Of a stretch of DNA of 61,104 nt, positions 20,779-27,896 are shown in pieces. This DNA is from a virus, in IMG/VR virus record IMGVR_UViG_3300027833_000051, positions 1 to 61,104 of that record; one strand, given 5' to 3'. How positions within the stretch are numbered: the first letter of the stretch is position 1; each line of letters begins with the position of its first letter. The notes beneath the pieces were generated by a model, which worked only from the letters and a program-made list of their open reading frames with translations, made no database searches and was not told the DNA's origin. The translations under genes and the position numbers were made by a program.

Positions 20779-22692
20779 TTAAATTCCTTTGTTTCCTAAT
20801 CCGAAGTTGTCAATATTAACTTCATTAATTGTTTCTGTTTCGATTGATATTGTTGGTACTGCTCCGTGACCTGCTCCGTGTGCTATTTCAACCAGCATTT
20901 TTGTTGCAGGAAAGTATATATAGTTAATTTCTGAATTATATAACGTCTGCATTGCATCGTCAATAGTTTCAACTAATGGTTCGCCACCTAAGTTAAACGA
21001 AGTATTAAATAGTGCCGGTACTCCAGTTTGATTTTTAAATTCTTTAATTAAGCCGTGCCAGTGGAAGTTTTGTTCTTGAGTAACAGTTTGTATTCTGCAG
21101 GAGCCATCAACATGAATAACAGCCGGAATCTTTTCCGCTACACCTTCCTTACAACTAACAGCATACATCATACTAGGTGATTCTTCCATACCTCTAAGGT
21201 CAAACCAATCATGTACGTCTTCTTGTAATACTGATGCAGCAAATGGTCTAAAGTACTCTCTTTTCTTAATCAAGTTAACAAAGTCCTTACCATCGTGCAT
21301 TGTTGGATCAAACATTAACGATCTATTGCCCAAAGCCCGAGGACCGTTTTCGCATCGTTCTTGAAATAAAGCTACTATATTTTTTGATCTAATAGTATTA
21401 ATAACATCAGTATAACTTACATCATAACTAATTTTACCATTATATTTTGCAGCAGATTCTTCAATAGTTGTTGAGGTTATTTCTTGCACTGGTCCAAGGA
21501 AAAGACCTTCGTCTTTATCTCTAACTCGTGCGTCTTGGGTAATCTCATGATAATGATACAAAGCTGCTCCCATTGCAGTGCCTGCATCATTTGATATAGG
21601 TTCTACATATATGTTAACGTCTTCAGGTAAGTGCTTTAAGTAATAATAATTTGCGACACAATTTAATCCGTATCCGCCACTAATAACAATATTTTTATTA
21701 CCAGTGCGTTCGATAGACGTTTTAATCAAGTCAAGAACAAGCTTTTGAGATTCTATTTGAACATTGTATGCCATATTCCTGCGAGATGCTAATAATGTAA
21801 GATCTTCTTTATCAGCTTCTTCAATTAATTTACCAATTCTATTTGTTTCTTCTAGATCATCTGGGTCTGTTATTTGATCGTAAATATCTGCATATTTTAA
21901 TACTTTATCGTCAAGTTCTGGAAATTCTGTTTGATTTATTGACGAGCCGTTTGGATATGTATTAGACAATAAATTATTATCGCCACCCCATTTTCCATAA
22001 ATCTTAGGTGCCTTGTTTGGCTCACCGTACGGAAATAACCCCATAGTCTTTCCTGCTTCGATAGCGTCAAACCCGCAGAATCGAGTTACTGCTTCGTATG
22101 CTTTAACAATGCCTGCTTTATCATTAACAATTACTTCAAATCCGTTAGCATTATGATGCTCCGTTATCCACGGACCATTACCGCCAAAGTGCTTATAAAT
22201 GTCTTTAAAGTTTGCAGGATATGATACATCATACATACTTTCTACTTCCCACATAGTATCGCCATCTGGTCTAGGAACAAATGTGCCCGCACCGTCTACA
22301 ATAATTGCTGTAGCGGTTTCAAACCCGGATCTATAAAATGCACACGCAGCATGATTTCTATGATGTTGTTCCCAGGCATGCACTACTTGCGGATGTGGGC
22401 TAGTAGTCCTATTAGGTCTAATTAGTTTCATTTTTCTTGCTAACGAAGTATATGGGTCTTCAGCAGTATAGTCAGTTTTATTATCGTCTACAGCAGTGTG
22501 TGATATAACTAAATAATCTATCTTATCAGTATATTCTAAAATTTTAACAATACTAGCAAACGGAGTTCCGTCATATTTATATCTTGTTAATCGTTCTTCC
22601 TCAATAGAAAATACAATTTCTCCGTCTTTTAACAGACATACTCCAGCATTATGCCCGCGGGCTATTCCTGCAATGTATCCAGTTTGTTCCAT
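20779..22692 (-). CDS. O-carbamoyltransferase (NodU/CmcH/TobZ family) with fibre-derived tail
   Basis: 637 residues. The N-terminal domain (Carbam_trans_N) has GIARGHNAGVCLL, FSIEEERLTR and the paired-His motif QHHRNHAACAFYRSGF near residue 110, followed by IIVDGAG. The C-terminal domain has GPRALGNRSLM near 450, YFRPFAASVL and FNTSFNLGGEP near 562. This family makes carbamoyl-adenylate from carbamoyl phosphate and ATP and passes the carbamoyl group to a hydroxyl of a sugar or antibiotic. The usual end comes around residue 603. The last 34 residues instead match the 3,999-residue fibre protein (pattern GAGxGAxPTISxET, then EVNxDxFGLG). The gene overlaps the GT9 gene stop by one base. The likely acceptor is a glycan of this island. 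Confidence 0.92.
   Translation of the reverse strand: MEQTGYIAGIARGHNAGVCLLKDGEIVFSIEEERLTRYKYDGTPFASIVKILEYTDKIDYLVISHTAVDDNKTDYTAEDPYTSLARKMKLIRPNRTTSPHPQVVHAWEQHHRNHAACAFYRSGFETATAIIVDGAGTFVPRPDGDTMWEVESMYDVSYPANFKDIYKHFGGNGPWITEHHNANGFEVIVNDKAGIVKAYEAVTRFCGFDAIEAGKTMGLFPYGEPNKAPKIYGKWGGDNNLLSNTYPNGSSINQTEFPELDDKVLKYADIYDQITDPDDLEETNRIGKLIEEADKEDLTLLASRRNMAYNVQIESQKLVLDLIKTSIERTGNKNIVISGGYGLNCVANYYYLKHLPEDVNIYVEPISNDAGTAMGAALYHYHEITQDARVRDKDEGLFLGPVQEITSTTIEESAAKYNGKISYDVSYTDVINTIRSKNIVALFQERCENGPRALGNRSLMFDPTMHDGKDFVNLIKKREYFRPFAASVLQEDVHDWFDLRGMEESPSMMYAVSCKEGVAEKIPAVIHVDGSCRIQTVTQEQNFHWHGLIKEFKNQTGVPALFNTSFNLGGEPLVETIDDAMQTLYNSEINYIYFPATKMLVEIAHGAGHGAVPTISIETETINEVNIDNFGLGNKGI
20795..20880. 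repeat. 86-bp segment shared with fibre gene, copy in carbamoyltransferase
   Basis: Aligned by eye without gaps, this segment differs from 30058-30143 at about 15 of 86 positions. It is in the same reading frame in both genes and forms the last residues of the carbamoyltransferase. Confidence 0.88.
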
Positions 22693-23651
22693 TATTTTTC
22701 CTCTGTAATCATAGTAAATTGTTGTGTTTCTGCCAAACTATTATTAACGCCTTCAATAATTTGCGTCATAGTATCGTTAGTTAGTTTCATTAAATTTTCA
22801 TTATGTCTATCAATTCTAACATCAACTACAATTCTAATCGGAGAGTACAGGCGCTCGTCTTTACCATTATCAATAATAGTTATTGAACTATCAGCCGGGT
22901 GTGAAGTATTTTCAGGGAACGTACTTCCCATTACTACTGCGCCAGGTTTATTTAACGAGTGTGCAATATGCTGTCCTACTGAATCACAGCCTAAGAAATA
23001 ATCAGCAGCATTAATAATACCAGTCCATTGCAATAAGCTAACGTCTTCTGGGTGCATTACACCCATTGGGCGATCTATTGGTATTTTAAATTCGCTCATT
23101 AGTATAACAGCGTAATTTTTATTTAATTGTTCAATTATATTTAGAAGATCATCAAGTTCAAACGATCTTCCACTTTCGTCGAGAATTGTATTACCCTTTA
23201 GTGTAGCAGTAGATCCAAAGGGTTGTAATACTACTACTTTATCTTTTTTAAAGTGCGACTTTGCTTCCTGACACAAAGAGTGGCCGCCAATCATATCGTT
23301 CTTGCCAATAAATGTTTTAAATTGTTTAGTTTCTGGAATTTTCTTCGGAGGAATATCGTAATTGATTAGCATATCAAATGCTTGTACAAGATTGCATTTT
23401 TGATTAAAATATGCATTTAGTTGATAAGGTTCAGGAGAAATAATTTCTCTGTCTTTTACCTGTTCAAAAATATTAGGATCATTAGCTGGCCAAACGTTTC
23501 CAGCTAATATTTTACTAGTTAGATATAGGTCTAACCATCCTTCAACAACAATAACGGCTGTTGGGTCAGTGTGCGTTACATAATGTTCTAATGCTGGTAT
23601 AGCACAAAGCACCCTGCCAGCGCCACCATTTATAAAGAATGCCTTTTTCAT
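22692..23651 (-). CDS. GT9 (heptosyltransferase-type) glycosyltransferase-like protein
   Basis: 319 residues. Two GT9 regions are clear. The N-terminal nucleotide-loop region is INGGAGRVLCAIPALEHY (about 8-25), matching the G-x-G-D-V-L-x-x-x-P-A-L pattern of WaaC/WaaF. The donor-binding region is CDSVGQHIAHSLNKPGAVVMGS (about 221-242), matching D-S-G-x-x-H-x-A-x-A-L-x-x-P with a following G-P/S-T. VVLQPFGSTA near 140 fits the middle domain. GT9 enzymes take heptose from ADP-heptose, the product of the plus-arm genes. The catalytic Asp of the first motif is Arg here, so the acceptor or mechanism may differ, or the protein may bind sugar only. It leads the minus sugar operon behind a late-type promoter and GGAG site. 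Confidence 0.75.
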   Translation of the reverse strand: MKKAFFINGGAGRVLCAIPALEHYVTHTDPTAVIVVEGWLDLYLTSKILAGNVWPANDPNIFEQVKDREIISPEPYQLNAYFNQKCNLVQAFDMLINYDIPPKKIPETKQFKTFIGKNDMIGGHSLCQEAKSHFKKDKVVVLQPFGSTATLKGNTILDESGRSFELDDLLNIIEQLNKNYAVILMSEFKIPIDRPMGVMHPEDVSLLQWTGIINAADYFLGCDSVGQHIAHSLNKPGAVVMGSTFPENTSHPADSSITIIDNGKDERLYSPIRIVVDVRIDRHNENLMKLTNDTMTQIIEGVNNSLAETQQFTMITEEK

Positions 23652-23680
23652 TAATATTACAACTCCTTCAGTTAGTCATA

Positions 23681-23689
23681 ATATTTATT
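23681..23689 (-). promoter_or_regulatory. Late-promoter-like element for minus sugar operon
   Basis: The minus strand reads AATAAATAT, 30 bases upstream of the GT9 start. It suggests the minus sugar genes are expressed late, together with fibres and tail. Confidence 0.5.
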
Positions 23690-23726
23690 TGTGAGTATAC
23701 CTAATAAGGAGGAATGTGGCTAATAG

Positions 23727-23759
23727 TTATTGTGCTGAACATTACATCCAGCACAATAA
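23727..23759 (-). terminator. Perfect 11-bp hairpin between fibre and sugar genes
   Basis: TTATTGTGCTG at 23727-23737 pairs with its exact complement at 23749-23759 around an 11-base loop. It lies 10 bases after the stop of the tail-assembly-like gene. No U-run follows, so it may slow transcription or protect mRNA ends rather than terminate. Confidence 0.5.
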
Positions 23760-23769
23760 TATTTAAAAA

Positions 23770-24489
23770 TTAACTTACGCCACCTGGTAATTGTGCTATA
23801 GCGTCTGCATCGTCATCTGTTCGATCTGCAATCCTAATAACCGGTACGTCTGGATCATCAAAGTCTGTATCATACGTTTCATCAGGCGCCATCGGAAACT
23901 TTATTAAGTCATTAGGAACATCTGCCCATTCGCTAGGAAGATCTCTAAGACGCTGTCTATAATTCGTCCAAGCAGTTCTTAATGATTCTGGCATATCTGG
24001 AGCAAGTTTTGAATCACTTGCAGCTAATCGGCTATTTCTTTCATCTCTAATAAATTCATCGCTTCTATCTCTATCATTTGTCACGAATTCTAAGTCTGCT
24101 GTAAAATCTTCCTCTACAGTATGTATCTTATAAATCGCTCTAATGTCTGAAGGATCACTAATTGCATTATTTGGCAAATCACTAGGGCCTACTTCTATTT
24201 CGTATACTTTTGGAGTGGCCAGGCCGCCATATATTAGTCCAATTTTCATACAATTTATATCTGAGTCTGCACGTAATATTTCAACACGTTGATTTAATGC
24301 AGGGTCTCTATCAGTTAAATCGTCCGGAGCTGACCATATATCTTCTACAATGCCACTTTCGTCATCGACCCAAAGGATTATCTCTGCAGGTCCTTCGTAT
24401 AGCTGTGTACTAGTTTTACCTAGTGTAGTGGCTGTTGAATACATTTCATCTGGTACAGCGTATGTTAATAATCGAGTTACTGTTGTCAT
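23770..24489 (-). CDS. Tail-fibre-assembly/chaperone-like protein
   Basis: 239 residues, acidic. Near residue 165 it has L-R-T-A-W-T-N-Y-R-Q-R-L-R-D-L-P followed by P-x-D-x-x-K-F-P-M-A-P, the signature found at the end of many phage tail assembly chaperones (Phage_tail_APC-type: Y-R-x-x-L-R-D-x-P, then W/F-P-x-x-P). The N-terminal 150 residues hold a beta-rich segment (EIILWVDDESGIVEDIW near 33) and the C-terminus is acidic and probably flexible. It follows the Cys-rich adhesin-like gene by 12 bases. A role in folding or loading the neighbouring fibres is the natural reading. The motif is clear; the client protein is unknown. Confidence 0.7.
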   Translation of the reverse strand: MTTVTRLLTYAVPDEMYSTATTLGKTSTQLYEGPAEIILWVDDESGIVEDIWSAPDDLTDRDPALNQRVEILRADSDINCMKIGLIYGGLATPKVYEIEVGPSDLPNNAISDPSDIRAIYKIHTVEEDFTADLEFVTNDRDRSDEFIRDERNSRLAASDSKLAPDMPESLRTAWTNYRQRLRDLPSEWADVPNDLIKFPMAPDETYDTDFDDPDVPVIRIADRTDDDADAIAQLPGGVS

Positions 24490-24501
24490 TTATCTGTCTC
24501 C

Positions 24502-25347
24502 TTAACTATAAGTTACTTTAACTAGGCCGCCAGCGCCCCAGCTGCCCCAGCAAGCATTACGAGACATTGTTACGTGTCCTGCGCCACCACCACCTGGGAA
24601 AGCTGAGTGTGCAGCACAACAAGCCATGTTACCTGTACATGGGTGTTTGCCGCCTACTCCGTGTGGTGCTGCAAATGGTCCTGAAGGGCCGCCTGCTACA
24701 GAGAAGTGATCAGCACAACAATTGTACTGTCTGTTCATTGAGCCACCAGTGCCTCTAAATTCAACGTCAGAGCAGCGTGTAGCTTCGTTACAAACGTTTG
24801 CTTGCCAACTACTATTATACAAACCTCGGTTACATTGTACGTTACCAATGTGACAGTTATAACAGTTAGAAGATTTATCCCAAACTGTTGGGCCTCCCAT
24901 TCCGCCAATTGCGCAAAAATTATTTAGTCCCCAGCAACTGCCGCCACCGCCACGACACACATAGCTTTTACAGCCGTGTCTTGCGTTTACGTTACATCTA
25001 CAGCAACAACTACATGATGAAGTTCCGCCTGCACAAATAGTAAAGCAACTACTATCTGAAAATCCACAAGCAGATCTAGTAATTGTTTTTACACCATAGT
25101 TGCCGCCTTGTCCGCCGATACCAAAATCGTAGTCACCGCCTGATGACCCGCCTGGTCCGCCGCCGGATAAGATTTCAAATTTAATTGAGTTTGTACCGTT
25201 TGGTACATTCCATAAACAACAACGTCCGCCGTTTGTTACAGCCCAATGGTTTGAGTTGTAAACATAAAATTCATTTACTTCTGGCGCTTTTGCCATTACC
25301 TGGCCGCTGCTGAAAATGATACCTGTGTTTGATAGACATACTGCCAT
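24502..25347 (-). CDS. Gly/Cys-rich adhesin-like tail protein
   Basis: 281 residues with 26 cysteines by my count (about 9%) and many glycines. After a short N-terminal region (MAVCLSNTGIIFSSGQ) and the beta-like block NSIKFEILSGGGPGGSSGG, the rest is made of Gly-rich loops split by paired Cys (SCSCCCRC near 110, NCC, ACC) and ends GGAGHVTMSRNACWGSWGAGGLVKVTYS in two short pieces. Gly-rich loop stacks are the receptor-binding design of gp38-type phage adhesins. The disulfide or metal potential is very unusual for a phage protein made in the reducing cytoplasm. It has a GAGGAG ribosome-binding site and follows the S74 fibre, so it may sit at that fibre's tip. Confidence 0.75.
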   Translation of the reverse strand: MAVCLSNTGIIFSSGQVMAKAPEVNEFYVYNSNHWAVTNGGRCCLWNVPNGTNSIKFEILSGGGPGGSSGGDYDFGIGGQGGNYGVKTITRSACGFSDSSCFTICAGGTSSCSCCCRCNVNARHGCKSYVCRGGGGSCWGLNNFCAIGGMGGPTVWDKSSNCYNCHIGNVQCNRGLYNSSWQANVCNEATRCSDVEFRGTGGSMNRQYNCCADHFSVAGGPSGPFAAPHGVGGKHPCTGNMACCAAHSAFPGGGGAGHVTMSRNACWGSWGAGGLVKVTYS

Positions 25348-25349
25348 TT

Positions 25350-27545
25350 TTAATTGTCTCCTCTAAGTATATTTATTTCTTGTTTCAATTCTTTAATTGC
25401 TTCAATTAACAACGGTACAAGTTTTTCGTACTGTACTGTTTTGTAGTCTGCGTCTTCTGGCGCATCTTCACTATTATTTATCGGCGCATCACGAACTACC
25501 TCTGGCATTATTGCTTCAACTTCTTGTGCGCTAACACCTACTTGACGTTCTGTGTCATCAAATCCTAGTGACTTAGCAACTTCGTTACCTGTATAGTAAT
25601 AACCATTTAGTTGCATTACTTTATCTAATGCACCGTCAATCTTGCCGTCAAAGTCTTTTAAGCGTTCATCTGAGTAGTAAGATACAACCTCTGCAGTTGC
25701 TCGCATATAACCAGTAACTTCTATACCACCAGATAATGTTTTCATCTTTACGCCACTATCATAATATATTCTTGTTTCGCCGTTACGAATGTGTTCTAAA
25801 ATCCAGTGGTTATCTACGTCATTGTAAAGACCCATTGTACTTGAATTATCGTGCATCATTACAAAACGTCCGCCAACTGAGTAACCTTCCCAGCCACCGT
25901 GTGCGCCGCCGTCGATTTCAATCGAACCGTAGTTACCACTTACTGGACGGAAGTAACCGTTACCTGTATCACCTAATCTAGTGCCTGTTCCGTTAATTGT
26001 TACTTCTTGTACGCCTCCCACAACAATAGATATTTCATTGCCTTCAAAGTCAAGATATGTGTCAGTATCGCCAGCGTGTCTGATATAACGTGCAACGTCT
26101 AAGTTACCATTCACATCAAGACTTGTAAATTTACCTGTGCTTCTTGTTGATGCACCAATTGACATATTGTTAATCGATCCGCCGCCTGCTGGTGCTAGTG
26201 TAACTGTACCTGAGCCACTTGGACTAATTGTTACGTTAGCACCTGGGCTAAGTGTAACTGTGCTACTAGCACTTAATGTTGTAAATGATCCTGATCCGCC
26301 TGAAATATTACCAATAAAGCCTCCGCCGGAGTAAACTTTTTTAGCAATACTTGCGCCGCCTTCTACTCTTAAAATACCAGTATCACCAGTTGCGTTAGAT
26401 GCGTCAGTTGTTCCTGTAATATCTACAGTTGAGTTAGTTGTTAGAGTTGTAAATGCACCTGAGGATTTTGATGTATTACCAATCGGAGTGTTTTGAATAC
26501 TTCCTGCGTAAATTGCTCCACTAACACCTACACCACCTGTTACACGTAATGTTCCAGTTGTGGTATTAGTTGCTGCTGAATTTTGTGTAAACGATGTTGT
26601 ATTATTTGAACTAAGTGTAGTAAATGCACCTGCTGCTGCTGTGCCTGTTCCAAGTGAACCGTTTAGACTGTCTGCGTAAATTGCACCACCTACGCCTAAG
26701 CCGCCAGTTACAATTAATGCACCTGATGTTGTACTTGTAGAGGCACCTGAACTTGTAGCTGTAATTGTGGGCGCAGTAAGTGACGTAAATGCGCCTGTGC
26801 TTGGATTAGTGGCACCGATTGCAACGTTTGACATTGCACCAACAGTGTCTGAAGTAATTGTTAATGATCCGCCAGCGCCTATTGTGGCGTCACCAGCTGG
26901 ATCAATAGTTACCGATCCTGTCCCAGTTGGACTAATAGCTACAGTTTGGTTTAATGTTGTAAATGTTATATTACCTGGGAAGGTAGTTGTCTTACCTGCG
27001 TCACCTAGTGCTACTGTGCCTGTACTCGAACTTAATGTTAGGTCGCCAACTGGACGAATAGTTGCTTGTGCCCCTGGTTGAATACTAACAGAACTTTGTG
27101 GACTAATATCAACTAGTCCTGTTCCTGTTGGTTTAATTTCTACATTTTGATCTAGTGGATTAAGTTCTACCTTGCCGTCAGCATTAAGTAAATTGTTAAA
27201 GTTAACTGGAAGTTCGAATGTTGTTGTACCTGCTAACGCACTTGTAAGAACATAATCTGTACCATCTGATGTTAGTTGGTAGGTAGAGTTCTGAGGAATT
27301 TCAACTGATGTACCAAGTGCAACACCGTTACCTTTAAATTGGCCTGCTGCTGTCTCAAGAGTAATCATGCCATCAGTGGCATTATAGAATGTTTGTCTAC
27401 TGCCAGGAAAGAATACAGGACTTACAAGAACTACAGTATATCCTGCTGTTCCGGTAAGACTTATAATTCCCCCAGTAAATGCGTATCCAAATGTGAGTGC
27501 CCCACTTAAGACTAATGTTTGGGGTGCTGTATTATAACGTGCCAT
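25350..27545 (-). CDS. Tail fibre with C-terminal S74 self-cleaving chaperone
   Basis: 731 residues. The shaft (about 60-520) is a repetitive beta structure with at least five copies of the pattern S/T-x-G-A-F-T-T-L, plus ISPTGTG- and TLSPGAN-type runs. The C-terminal 130 residues are an intramolecular chaperone of the peptidase S74 (endosialidase-type) family: YYSDERLKDFDG near 622, where the Ser is the expected self-cleavage point, QVGVSAQEVEAIMPEVV, then VQYEKLVPLLIEAIKELKQEI. Such domains drive trimerisation and are then cut off. The gene stops two bases before the Cys-rich gene start, so the two products are likely made together. Confidence 0.88.
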   Translation of the reverse strand: MARYNTAPQTLVLSGALTFGYAFTGGIISLTGTAGYTVVLVSPVFFPGSRQTFYNATDGMITLETAAGQFKGNGVALGTSVEIPQNSTYQLTSDGTDYVLTSALAGTTTFELPVNFNNLLNADGKVELNPLDQNVEIKPTGTGLVDISPQSSVSIQPGAQATIRPVGDLTLSSSTGTVALGDAGKTTTFPGNITFTTLNQTVAISPTGTGSVTIDPAGDATIGAGGSLTITSDTVGAMSNVAIGATNPSTGAFTSLTAPTITATSSGASTSTTSGALIVTGGLGVGGAIYADSLNGSLGTGTAAAGAFTTLSSNNTTSFTQNSAATNTTTGTLRVTGGVGVSGAIYAGSIQNTPIGNTSKSSGAFTTLTTNSTVDITGTTDASNATGDTGILRVEGGASIAKKVYSGGGFIGNISGGSGSFTTLSASSTVTLSPGANVTISPSGSGTVTLAPAGGGSINNMSIGASTRSTGKFTSLDVNGNLDVARYIRHAGDTDTYLDFEGNEISIVVGGVQEVTINGTGTRLGDTGNGYFRPVSGNYGSIEIDGGAHGGWEGYSVGGRFVMMHDNSSTMGLYNDVDNHWILEHIRNGETRIYYDSGVKMKTLSGGIEVTGYMRATAEVVSYYSDERLKDFDGKIDGALDKVMQLNGYYYTGNEVAKSLGFDDTERQVGVSAQEVEAIMPEVVRDAPINNSEDAPEDADYKTVQYEKLVPLLIEAIKELKQEINILRGDN
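25369..25377 (-). promoter_or_regulatory. Late-promoter-like element inside fibre 3' end
   Basis: The minus strand reads AATAAATAT, 22 bases before the Cys-rich adhesin start, with GAGGAG between. It overlaps the last codons of the S74 fibre gene. Confidence 0.4.
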
Positions 27546-27560
27546 ATCTTTCTAATCCCT

Positions 27561-27881
27561 TTATGTAGTTGATGTTTCAATACCGTATACTGTACATCCA
27601 ATGTTTGCTAAACTGGAATAAACAACTACGTTTAAGCCGCCTTGCATAACTAGTCCAGTACGTTCAAAAACACCGTTTGGGATAATGATTGTATCATACT
27701 CCATCCACTCCTGGTCAGTCGGCGTAGCAGTTGTTGCCATTGCTACACGTATATTTACCGAAGTTGCGTTCCTGTTAGTTAATGATATATTTGCAACAGC
27801 GTAAGTACCTACGGGCACCGTATACGCTGTTGTGTTTGTTGTAGCTGGTATATCTACGTTGCCCAGTCTTCCTGTTGCCAT
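27561..27881 (-). CDS. Small beta-rich virion protein
   Basis: 106 residues with an all-beta look: YTVPVGTYAVANISLTN, VNIRVAMATTA, YDTIIIPNGVFERTGLVM and VYSSLANIGCTVYGI in order, with almost no charge clusters. Two other genes here (49450-49779 and 59484-59837) encode proteins of 109 and 117 residues with the same order of strands and a similar middle turn (I-x-P/L-x-N/A-x-x-x-R). They are probably one family of jelly-roll-like proteins, each next to giant fibres. It follows the 3,999-residue fibre by 15 bases. A spacer, cap or attachment role on fibres is plausible but unproven. Confidence 0.7.
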   Translation of the reverse strand: MATGRLGNVDIPATTNTTAYTVPVGTYAVANISLTNRNATSVNIRVAMATTATPTDQEWMEYDTIIIPNGVFERTGLVMQGGLNVVVYSSLANIGCTVYGIETSTT

Positions 27882-27896
27882 TTCTTTTCTCCGTTG

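Noticed and set aside
20779-23651. Carbamoyltransferase/GT9 pair as an antibiotic or nodulation-factor cluster
   Set aside because: No polyketide, peptide or aminoglycoside scaffold genes are near. The neighbours are heptose and phage structural genes.
23714-23773. Plus-strand mini-ORF (19 codons) after AAGGAGGA
   Set aside because: The Shine-Dalgarno sequence is only about one base from the ATG and the frame runs through the hairpin. The purine run looks like chance.
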